DNA of 13,142 nt from Burkholderiales bacterium. GTDB taxonomy: Bacteria > Pseudomonadota > Gammaproteobacteria > Burkholderiales > Burkholderiaceae_A. The DNA lies in the NCBI GenBank assembly GCA_030828265.1, contig JAURCW010000014.1, forward strand, positions 1-13,142, written 5' to 3'. The notes under the pieces are model-generated. The model saw nothing but the letters and a program-made list of their open reading frames with translations, was not told the origin of the DNA and made no database searches. Positions within the stretch are counted from its first letter, which is position 1, and each line of letters opens with the position of its first letter. Positions 7,183-13,142 of the stretch are shown here, piece after piece. The position numbers and the translations under genes are program-made.

Positions 7183-7953
7183 CGAGGGGCGGGTTCCAAA
7201 TAGGGCGGACCCAACCCTAAGCCAGGTCAATCCTTTTTTTGGTTCCGATTCGGCAACGGCCGCCTCTAGGTCCGCCGACATACCCATCGATAAGACATCA
7301 AGTTCGCGCAGGCCCTCGTTAGCAAGTGCTTCATTGATGGTCTGCTTCAGTTCGCGAAGTTTGGCAAACCAGTGGCGTTGCTCAGTCATATTGGTGCTTG
7401 CTTTAGGAATGGCCATGAGACCTCGCATCACCAACCGCTCGCCCATGGGGTCAAGCTTGGCGGTGGCAAGAGCCAGCGCGATGGCTTCTTCGCCTGGCAT
7501 CACCCCAGACTTGCTAGCCTCCTCACTGATATTGACCTGAAGGCAGGCCTGAAGCGGTGCAAGCTGCGGAGGCCTTTGGTCAATCAGACGCTGGGCAATT
7601 TTTAATCGGTCGACGCTGTGGATCCAGTCCATGGTCTCGGCAATCTCGCGAGTCTTGTTGCTTTGCAGTGGGCCAATGAAATGCCAGTGAACAGCTGTTG
7701 GGCTTGTGAGTTTGTCCTGAGCTAAAAGGGCATTGACCGCTTGACGTTTTTCAACCGCCTCCTGCACATAGTTTTCTCCAAAGTCGCACTGCCCCTGGGC
7801 AATGGCCGCGAGCACGGCCTGCGGTCCAAAGGTCTTGCTGACGGCGAGAAGGCGCACACGCTCCTCGGGCATGGCAGAACTCTGGCAGGCGGCATTTATT
7901 CGTGCTCGGACCCCTTGAAAGGGGATTGCGAGCGTGGGGTTCGACTCATTCAT
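7177..7953 (-). CDS. yggS: YggS/PLPBP family pyridoxal phosphate homeostasis protein
   Basis: YggS-family proteins bind pyridoxal 5'-phosphate without known enzyme activity and keep B6 and amino-acid pools balanced. The protein is 258 residues from the ATG at 7953. The PLP lysine is K40 in LLAVSKTF, followed by FGENYVQEA (58-66), WHFIGPLQSNK, VNISEEASKSG, GLMAIP, LSMGMSADLEAAV and RVGSALFGTR, the full set of family motifs of the TIM-barrel fold. The frame stays open up to 7995, but the extra 14 residues are unlike the family, and the ATG at 7953 overlaps the upstream stop in an ATGAATGA arrangement (8 nt), which fits translational coupling. It is the last gene of the minus-strand operon. In many betaproteobacteria yggS sits next to proC; here murJ and rpsT lie between. 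Confidence 0.96.
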   Translation of the reverse strand: MNESNPTLAIPFQGVRARINAACQSSAMPEERVRLLAVSKTFGPQAVLAAIAQGQCDFGENYVQEAVEKRQAVNALLAQDKLTSPTAVHWHFIGPLQSNKTREIAETMDWIHSVDRLKIAQRLIDQRPPQLAPLQACLQVNISEEASKSGVMPGEEAIALALATAKLDPMGERLVMRGLMAIPKASTNMTEQRHWFAKLRELKQTINEALANEGLRELDVLSMGMSADLEAAVAESEPKKGLTWLRVGSALFGTRPSK

Positions 7954-9280
7954 TCGGAGTGTCTGGTGGTGACGATACGGGTGAAGACGATACAAATGCG
8001 GGCGATAAAGGCGAGGGCGCTACGGCGTCTGTGACAGTCTTGGTTCGAACCGAGCCTGCCACCATGTCAAACCGCATCCATCGGCAGTCTAGGTCGCCGT
8101 TATAGACGGGGATGCGACGTGAGGCCTTCAGGCGAAGCAGGCTGTCGAGTTTTGGATTGTCGGTAAGTAGCCAGGCCGTCCAGCCCGTGCAGGCTGACTT
8201 CAGCCAGGCGCTAAGCTCGCGCCAGTCGGACTGCATGGAGAGCCGCTCACCGTAAGGGGGGTTCGTCAGTAAGAGCCCTCCGCCTTGCGCAGGTGTGCAG
8301 TCCAGGGCATCGCGGCAGGACCATTGAATACGGGTTGAGACGGTGCTTGGTAGGGCCCGGTGGGCGTTGGCGATGCTGGTTTTAATCATGCCGGCATCAA
8401 TGTCGGAGCCCTGAACTGACTCCACAAGATCGGAGACCAGGGTTCGGCCGCGTGCGCCTTCAAGCATCTGCCAGCGTGACTCAATCTCTCTACGCAGGGC
8501 GGCCCAAGGCACCTTTTGAAAGGCGCTGGAGCGATTGAACTTTTCGCATGCAAAGGATCGGGGTGCCGACGGATGCCAGCCTGGGGCAAGCCCAAGCTGG
8601 GCCTGGAGGGCCTCAATGACAAGAGTGCCACTTCCACAAAAAGGGTCCAGCAGTCGCAAAGCTTTGGCGGACCCTTCAGGCGCGCCTGGGTCCTGGGACT
8701 TGCGGGCGAAGTGAATAAGCGCGGCAGCGAGGTTCTCGCGCAAGGGCGCCTCACCTTTCGAGAGCCGCCATCCCCTTTTAAAAAGGGGCTCGCCGCTGGT
8801 ATCAAGCGATAGCGTAGCCTTGTCTCCGTCCACAAAAAGCCAGATACGCTGGTCGGGTGTCTGTGTGTTGACCGATGGGCGTTCACCGGTTTCTTGGCGA
8901 AAACGATCGCAGATGCCATCTTTGGTTTTTAAGGCCGCAAGCGAGAGGGGGAGCTTAAAGAGGGGCTTGCGGCCCTGGTTGGCATCCACACGAATCGTCT
9001 GGCTGACATCGAAAAACGATTCCCAGGCGATGCGGCTTGCGGCTTCAAGAATATCGTCGGGCGAACGTAGGCGAAACTGATCAAGGCTAAGGAGCAGTCG
9101 TGTGGGGATGCGGCACCAGAGATTGGCGCGTGCAATAGCCAGGGCATCGGCCCGGCACCAGACACCACCACGACCGCTGGAGACCTCTGTGATACCCGGC
9201 TGGGCACGAAGCTCGTCTTCCAGCGCCGGCTCAAGGCCTGCCGGACAGACGGCAAAGACCGCATGCAAAGGCGCGGCCAC
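7946..9280 (-). CDS. rlmL: THUMP-domain SAM-dependent rRNA methyltransferase, RlmL-like
   Basis: The protein is 444 residues and resembles the N-terminal half of E. coli RlmKL (702 residues), which makes m2G2445 in 23S rRNA. It has an N-terminal ferredoxin-like/THUMP part (about 1-160), then a Rossmann methyltransferase with LLDPFCGSGTLVIEA (SAM-binding, DPFCGSGT at 212-219), GSDID (291-295) and the N2-guanine signature NPPYGERL (340-347). The RlmK half is absent, as usual for the stand-alone form (COG0116). The last 30 residues (415-444) are a Pro/Ser-rich tail outside the domain. The start is a GTG at 9280 that shares one base with the hemJ stop (TAGTG). The stop overlaps yggS by 8 nt. The guanine position modified is inferred from the family. 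Confidence 0.9.
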   Translation of the reverse strand: MAAPLHAVFAVCPAGLEPALEDELRAQPGITEVSSGRGGVWCRADALAIARANLWCRIPTRLLLSLDQFRLRSPDDILEAASRIAWESFFDVSQTIRVDANQGRKPLFKLPLSLAALKTKDGICDRFRQETGERPSVNTQTPDQRIWLFVDGDKATLSLDTSGEPLFKRGWRLSKGEAPLRENLAAALIHFARKSQDPGAPEGSAKALRLLDPFCGSGTLVIEALQAQLGLAPGWHPSAPRSFACEKFNRSSAFQKVPWAALRREIESRWQMLEGARGRTLVSDLVESVQGSDIDAGMIKTSIANAHRALPSTVSTRIQWSCRDALDCTPAQGGGLLLTNPPYGERLSMQSDWRELSAWLKSACTGWTAWLLTDNPKLDSLLRLKASRRIPVYNGDLDCRWMRFDMVAGSVRTKTVTDAVAPSPLSPAFVSSSPVSSPPDTPNE

Positions 9281-9789
9281 TAAAAGGGTTTAACCACCAC
9301 CAGAATAACGGCGGCGAAAAGTAAAAGAACGGGCAGCTCGTTGAACCATCGGTACCAGACATGACCGTGGGTGTTGGCCTCGGCTTTAAAGTGCTTAAGC
9401 TGACGACCAAGAATATGGTGATAGCCAAGCAGAACCACAACAACGAGAAGCTTGGCATGCATCCAGCCATTGCCCTGGGCCGGCATACCAATGCCAAAGC
9501 CAAGCCAAAGCCAGAGCCCGAAGACTAAGGCAAGCACCATGAGGGGCGTCATGAACCGGTAGAGCTTATGGCTCATGAGGAGGAGTCGGTTGCGTTCAGG
9601 TTCGCCCTCCTCACCCTCGGCCACCATCGCAAGGTTCACATAGATACGCGGCAAATAGAACAAGCCCGCGAACCAGCTGGTTACAAAAATAATGTGCAGA
9701 GCCTTGACCCATAGCACGCCCGATTCAGCAAAGGCGTAAAGAAGGTAGCCCGTGAGGGTTCCGAGCAGTCCAAGAATAAGGCTAGCCAC
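9280..9789 (-). CDS. hemJ: HemJ/CopD-like membrane protein, putative protoporphyrinogen IX oxidase
   Basis: This is a UPF0093/HemJ family protein; HemJ oxidises protoporphyrinogen IX to protoporphyrin IX in haem synthesis at the membrane. The core [21 protein letters not shown] contains the conserved histidine, followed by [32 protein letters not shown] and [15 protein letters not shown], ending VVVKPF. From the GTG at 9789 it has 169 residues and about five membrane helices. I chose that start because GAGGG (plus-strand 9798-9802) sits eight nt upstream and the start overlaps the proA stop by 8 nt. A second GTG at 9717 gives the family-typical beginning (VLWVKALH, 145 residues) but has no Shine-Dalgarno and would leave a 64-nt gap. 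In betaproteobacteria this gene normally follows proA. HemJ function is inferred from the family. Confidence 0.87.
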   Translation of the reverse strand: MASLILGLLGTLTGYLLYAFAESGVLWVKALHIIFVTSWFAGLFYLPRIYVNLAMVAEGEEGEPERNRLLLMSHKLYRFMTPLMVLALVFGLWLWLGFGIGMPAQGNGWMHAKLLVVVVLLGYHHILGRQLKHFKAEANTHGHVWYRWFNELPVLLLFAAVILVVVKPF

Positions 9790-11101
9790 GAATCTGGCCC
9801 TCGCCCAGCACGATCCACTTCTGGCTGGTAAGGCCTTCAAGGCCCACCGGGCCACGGGCATGAAGCTTGTTCGTACTAATTCCAATTTCCGCGCCCAGGC
9901 CGTATTCAAAGCCATCGGCAAAACGGGTTGAGGCATTCACCATGACCGAGGAGGAGTCCACTTCGCGTAAAAAGCGCATGGCCTTGGCATGGTTCATGGT
10001 AAGAATCGCCTCGGTGTGGGCGGAGCCGTATTTGGCAATATGAGCCATGGCCATGTCCATGTCTTTCACCACTCGAATGCTCAGGATGGGTGCAAGGTAT
10101 TCGGTGGACCAGTCCTCTTCGGTGGCATCCACCAGGGGCTGGTTGGCCCTTGCCTTGAACTCTTGACTGGCCTCGAGAAGCTTGCGGGTCTCGGGGCAGA
10201 CGCGAAGCTCAACACCTTTTTCTGTGTAGATGGTGCAAACGCGCGGCAGAAAGTCTTGCGCAATCGCCTGATGCACCAGCAGGGTCTCCATGGTGTTGCA
10301 GGGGGAATAGCGCTGGGTCTTGGCGTTAACACAGACACGAATGGCCATCTCCAGGTCAGCCTCGTTATCCACATAGCTGTGGCAGATTCCATCCAAGTGT
10401 TTAATGACGGGAACCGTGGCTTCTTTGGCAATACGCGAGGTGAGCGACTTGCCCCCCCTCGGAACAATGACATCGATGTACTGCGGCATTTGAATCATGG
10501 CGCCTACTGCCGCGCGGTCGGTGGTGGGTACAACCTGTACGGCATCACGACTCAGTCCGCAGGCTTCCAAGGCATCGCTGATGAGACGAGCCAGGCACTG
10601 GTTTGAACTGATGGCCTCCGAGCCTCCGCGCAGCACGCAGGCATTGCCTGACTTCAGGCAAAGGGCCGCTGCATCAATGGTGACGTTGGGCCGCGATTCG
10701 TAAATGATGCCAATGACGCCTAAGGGGACACGCATATGGCCCACTTGAATACCCGAGGGCTGCCGTCGCAGCATGCTTATTTCTCCAACGGGGTCGTTGA
10801 GTTGGGTAACCTGGCGCAGGCCATCGGCCATCCCCGCAATAACTTTGTCGGTCAGTCGAAGCCGGTCAACAAAGGCTGCGTCATGGCCCGCCTTTTCTGC
10901 AGCCTCAAGGTCTTTTGCGTTCTCAAGTGTAATGACCGCGCTCTGTGCTTCAATGGCATCTGCCAGGTGTGTAAGTACGGCGTTCTTCTCCGCGGCACTG
11001 GCCCTTGCCATAGCCTGCGCTGCACGACGGGCGCGCAAGCCCATCTCGTTTAGAAGACCGAGGGTATCGGAAGCGCTTGGCGTGGAGGAGGATGCATTCA
11101 T
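9782..11101 (-). CDS. proA: Gamma-glutamyl phosphate reductase
   Basis: ProA reduces gamma-glutamyl phosphate to glutamate semialdehyde with NADPH, the second step of proline synthesis from glutamate. The protein is 439 residues (E. coli 417), the extra length being mainly an N-terminal Ser/Thr-rich stretch. Family motifs in order: [17 protein letters not shown] (125-141), [18 protein letters not shown] (146-163), VPRGGKSL (213-220), [11 protein letters not shown] (235-245), the catalytic cysteine C268 in [12 protein letters not shown], and the C-terminal [14 protein letters not shown]. The ATG at 11101 overlaps the holA stop as ATGA, with no Shine-Dalgarno, so translation is probably coupled. 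Its own stop overlaps the hemJ GTG. Its partner ProB is not in the window. Confidence 0.98.
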   Translation of the reverse strand: MNASSSTPSASDTLGLLNEMGLRARRAAQAMARASAAEKNAVLTHLADAIEAQSAVITLENAKDLEAAEKAGHDAAFVDRLRLTDKVIAGMADGLRQVTQLNDPVGEISMLRRQPSGIQVGHMRVPLGVIGIIYESRPNVTIDAAALCLKSGNACVLRGGSEAISSNQCLARLISDALEACGLSRDAVQVVPTTDRAAVGAMIQMPQYIDVIVPRGGKSLTSRIAKEATVPVIKHLDGICHSYVDNEADLEMAIRVCVNAKTQRYSPCNTMETLLVHQAIAQDFLPRVCTIYTEKGVELRVCPETRKLLEASQEFKARANQPLVDATEEDWSTEYLAPILSIRVVKDMDMAMAHIAKYGSAHTEAILTMNHAKAMRFLREVDSSSVMVNASTRFADGFEYGLGAEIGISTNKLHARGPVGLEGLTSQKWIVLGEGQIRG

Positions 11102-12054
11102 GGGGCAAGTGTGAGAACAAGACGTTCAAGCTCCGACCAGGGGTCGCCCGGAGCAATTCCTTTGGCCATTGTATCGATGCGGCTTAGCCGCTGCAGAGCA
11201 GGACCCGACTGGTTCTCGGGCAGTCGTCGGCAGGCCTGTGCGCAGGCCCAGACGATGAGTGGCAGAGGCTCACCTTCTTCCTTAAGTCCACGAAGCACTC
11301 GTATCGATCGTGCTGCCGTAGCGGTGCTGATTTGTTGAGCAAACTGAAAGCCGTTGTAGCGGGCATGGTTGGAGATGGCCTGAGCCAGTTCCTCCGGGGT
11401 AAGGACTGCCTGCGGATCGGCTCGAGGGCTTGCCGCCAGCTTTTCGAGTTCTTGGTGGGCAGCGGAATAGTTGCCCTCGAACTGGCTAGCCATAAGCGCC
11501 ACGGCCTCCCGGTTTGCCTTAAGGCCCTTGGCCTGAAGTCGCTTCTCAATCCAGCTGCTCATTAGCTCAGGCCGCGGTGTCTCCACCGTGACGACCAGAC
11601 CCTGATCCATCCATTTGGCAAGCCATTGGGTGGCCGCAAGTTTTTTATCCAGCCGTGGCAGGTGCAAGAGCAAGGCTGTTGCCTCGGGTGGGTTATCAAT
11701 CCATTGGCCTAGAACCTTGGCGCCTTCAAGTCCAGGTCGGCCTGTGGGCAGACGAAGCTCGAACAGCCTTTGGCTTGAAAAGAGCGAGCCCGACTGGGTC
11801 TGGCCGAACCAGTCGCGCCAACGGAAGAACCGGTCGGGGGTCTCGGAGATACGTTCCGCATAGCCTTGACGAGTAAGCCAGTGCCGAACCTGGTCGGCGG
11901 CTTCAATTTGAAGGTAAGGATCGTCGCCACAGACCGCCCAGAGCAAGGCTCCCTGGGCCTTGGAAAGCTTGCTTTCCGCGCCCGAAATGAGTCCAGGATA
12001 GGCCTCAGGGCGAAGGGGATCGAACCGGATTTGCAAGGGACTGAATTCGAACAA
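11098..12054 (-). CDS. holA: DNA polymerase III delta subunit
   Basis: HolA (delta) is the wrench of the clamp loader: it opens the beta sliding clamp for the replicative polymerase. The protein is 318 residues (E. coli 343). The N-terminal AAA+-like domain shows [22 protein letters not shown] (GDDPYL at 43-48), the standard opening of delta; [11 protein letters not shown] and [16 protein letters not shown] follow, then the C-terminal collar helices. No ATG exists near the start. The TTG at 12054 is preceded directly by TAAGGCGGC (12055-12063), one mismatch from an ideal Shine-Dalgarno core, though the spacing is short. A second TTG at 12036 begins MQIRFDPL-like, closer to Burkholderia delta, but lacks a ribosome site. 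Either way the gene overlaps the end of lptE (50 or 32 nt). It overlaps proA by 4 nt. Confidence 0.94.
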   Translation of the reverse strand: MFEFSPLQIRFDPLRPEAYPGLISGAESKLSKAQGALLWAVCGDDPYLQIEAADQVRHWLTRQGYAERISETPDRFFRWRDWFGQTQSGSLFSSQRLFELRLPTGRPGLEGAKVLGQWIDNPPEATALLLHLPRLDKKLAATQWLAKWMDQGLVVTVETPRPELMSSWIEKRLQAKGLKANREAVALMASQFEGNYSAAHQELEKLAASPRADPQAVLTPEELAQAISNHARYNGFQFAQQISTATAARSIRVLRGLKEEGEPLPLIVWACAQACRRLPENQSGPALQRLSRIDTMAKGIAPGDPWSELERLVLTLAP

Positions 12055-12616
12055 GCCGCCTTAAGAGCTGCTGCTGAAGGTCGCGGGTGATGTTTTCGAT
12101 TTGAAACCGTTCGGACTCGGCGGCTGCGAGAACTTCGGAGTCATTGACGGAATAGGTGCGGCGAAGTTCAAGCAAAGCCGCAGGCTGAACAAGGTCGCCG
12201 ACGGCATTCTCAAGCCTTGCATAAAGGCTTGCACGCACCTCGAGCTCGCGGGGCCGGCCAGCGCTTGAGAAGCCAACAGCCACCGTCTCCAGCTTGCTTT
12301 TCTGTAGTCGAATGACGAGTTGTGCGTCGGCTCGTTGAGTCACCATCTTGACGCCGTAAAGGCTGGTGAGCTGCTCTTGCAAAAGCTGGTTTAGGCCTTG
12401 GGTCACCGCGTTCGCCGACTCGTTCAGAATAAGAACGCGTTGAAACGAAAGCGTCTGTTGACGCACCTGAAACCTAAAGCCGCAGCCCGCAAGACCTGCC
12501 GAACCGAGCAGGGTAAGGCTTGCAAGGCTGGTGGCTTTTAGAAAATAACGACGCCTTGCTTTGCTGAAGGACAAGGGATTAAGGCCGTGAGAGGTAGAGG
12601 CTCGAGGACTTTGCAT
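12005..12616 (-). CDS. lptE: LPS-assembly lipoprotein LptE
   Basis: LptE is the outer-membrane lipoprotein that plugs the LptD barrel and helps insert LPS into the outer leaflet. The protein is 203 residues (E. coli 193). It has a lipoprotein signal: positively charged RRR at 21-23, a hydrophobic core (about 29-43) and the lipobox LAGC with the lipidated cysteine C45, followed by GFRF as is typical. The segment RRYFLKAT also fits a twin-arginine motif. The mature part is the LptE fold ([44 protein letters not shown]). The ATG at 12616 is 11 nt after the leuS stop. The last 50 nt overlap the start of holA. The leuS-lptE-holA order is conserved in proteobacteria and supports the assignment. Confidence 0.94.
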   Translation of the reverse strand: MQSPRASTSHGLNPLSFSKARRRYFLKATSLASLTLLGSAGLAGCGFRFQVRQQTLSFQRVLILNESANAVTQGLNQLLQEQLTSLYGVKMVTQRADAQLVIRLQKSKLETVAVGFSSAGRPRELEVRASLYARLENAVGDLVQPAALLELRRTYSVNDSEVLAAAESERFQIENITRDLQQQLLRRLVRIQSLANPVRSPSP

Positions 12617-12627
12617 GATCGTTGGGC

Positions 12628-13142
12628 TTAGGCCACCAGGTTTACCAGGCGGCCAGGCACCACAATTGCCTTTTTAAGTGGGCGACCCTCAGAAAATTTC
12701 TGAAAGGCTTCAGAGCGAATCGCGGCGTCTTTAATTTCATCCTCTGTTGCTGAGGCCGAGATGCTCAGGCTTCCACGCAGCTTACCATTCACTTGAATCA
12801 TGAGCTCAAGCTCTTCTCGTACCAGTGCGGAGTTGTCGACTTCGGGCCAAGGGGCATGGGCCAGTTCGCAGCCATAGGCCGCCTTAAAGCCCAAGTCGTT
12901 CCAGAGCTGCGTGGTGATGTGAGGCACCACGGGATAAAGCAGTCGAATGAGCATGCTCAGGCCCTCGGCGAGACCCTGCGGGCAGGCTTTCGCAGAATCT
13001 TTCGTAGATTCCTCAAGCCGATTAAGCATTTTCATGCAGCCAGAGACCACGGTGTTGTATTGCTTACGTTGAAGATCGAAGTCCGCCTGCTTAAAAAGCT
13101 CGTGCAGGTCGCGTCGAAGATTGGCGTCGTCTCCTTTGAATG
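12628..13142 (-). CDS. leuS: Leucyl-tRNA synthetase, C-terminal part (partial)
   Basis: LeuS charges tRNA-Leu with leucine. Only the last 171 residues are in the window; the reading frame is open up to the right edge and its 5' part lies beyond 13142. The visible sequence covers the end of the class I anticodon-binding helical domain (LRRDLHELFKQADFDLQRKQ, then QYNTVVSGCMKMLN, and LIRLLYPVVPHITTQLW) and the small C-terminal domain with QVNGKLRGSL and the usual end KKAIVVPGRLVNLVA. These match bacterial LeuRS closely. A GTG at 13050 is inside the gene and is not its start. The catalytic HIGH and KMSKS motifs are off the window. It is the first visible gene of the minus-strand operon. Confidence 0.97.
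   Translation of the reverse strand, partial: FKGDDANLRRDLHELFKQADFDLQRKQYNTVVSGCMKMLNRLEESTKDSAKACPQGLAEGLSMLIRLLYPVVPHITTQLWNDLGFKAAYGCELAHAPWPEVDNSALVREELELMIQVNGKLRGSLSISASATEDEIKDAAIRSEAFQKFSEGRPLKKAIVVPGRLVNLVA

Noticed and set aside
7954..7995. Longer N-terminus for yggS
   Set aside because: The 14 added residues do not fit the family, and the ATG at 7953 shows the stop/start overlap expected in this operon.
8771..8787. Near-perfect palindrome CCCCTTTTAAAAAGGGG in the RlmL-like gene, considered as an operator
   Set aside because: It encodes the conserved protein segment EPLFKRG of the methyltransferase, so the coding need explains it, and there is no promoter nearby.
9989..10606. Plus-strand open frame of 205 residues opposite proA
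   Set aside because: It is antisense to a clear ProA sequence, shows no family motif and no start signal.

Overview
This 13.1 kb window is a dense piece of a bacterial chromosome made almost entirely of housekeeping genes. Gene order and protein similarity point to a betaproteobacterium, most likely Burkholderiales. The evidence is the run cmk-rpsA-ihfB-lapB, the divergent murJ/rpsT pair, the run leuS-lptE-holA-proA-hemJ, and ribosomal protein S1, IHF-beta and UbiA sequences close to those I know from that class. By eye the GC content is in the mid-fifties. No intergenic gap exceeds about 100 bp and many genes overlap, which suggests a compact genome. I see no tRNA, rRNA, CRISPR array, insertion sequence, integrase or phage gene. 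Species cannot be assigned from the sequence alone.

Left part, plus strand (1-4348): the last codons of cmk (cytidylate kinase), rpsA (ribosomal protein S1), ihfB (integration host factor beta), an unusually short lapB (LPS assembly regulator with TPRs and a rubredoxin-like zinc site), a secreted ComEA-type helix-hairpin-helix protein, and ubiA (4-hydroxybenzoate polyprenyltransferase). ubiA runs tail to tail into proC, and the two coding ends overlap by 28 bp.

Middle part (4321-7182): proC (proline biosynthesis) and murJ (lipid II flippase) read on the minus strand. murJ is divergent from rpsT (ribosomal protein S20), whose likely sigma70 promoter lies partly inside the 5' end of murJ. A hairpin after rpsT overlaps the stop codon of yggS.

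Right part, minus strand (7177-13142): a head-to-tail chain read right to left: leuS (partial) - lptE - holA - proA - hemJ-like - rlmL-like - yggS. The spacings are 11 nt, then overlaps of 50, 4, 8, 1 and 8 nt, so this looks like one translationally coupled operon. It combines tRNA charging, LPS transport, replication, proline synthesis, haem synthesis, rRNA methylation and PLP homeostasis.

I found no new multigene system. The points that merit a second look are small: a terminator-like hairpin that contains the ubiA start codon, the shortened lapB without lapA beside it, a two-hairpin leader before rpsA, an insertion in IHF-beta, a Tat-like signal on LptE, and an extra membrane segment on the HemJ-like protein.
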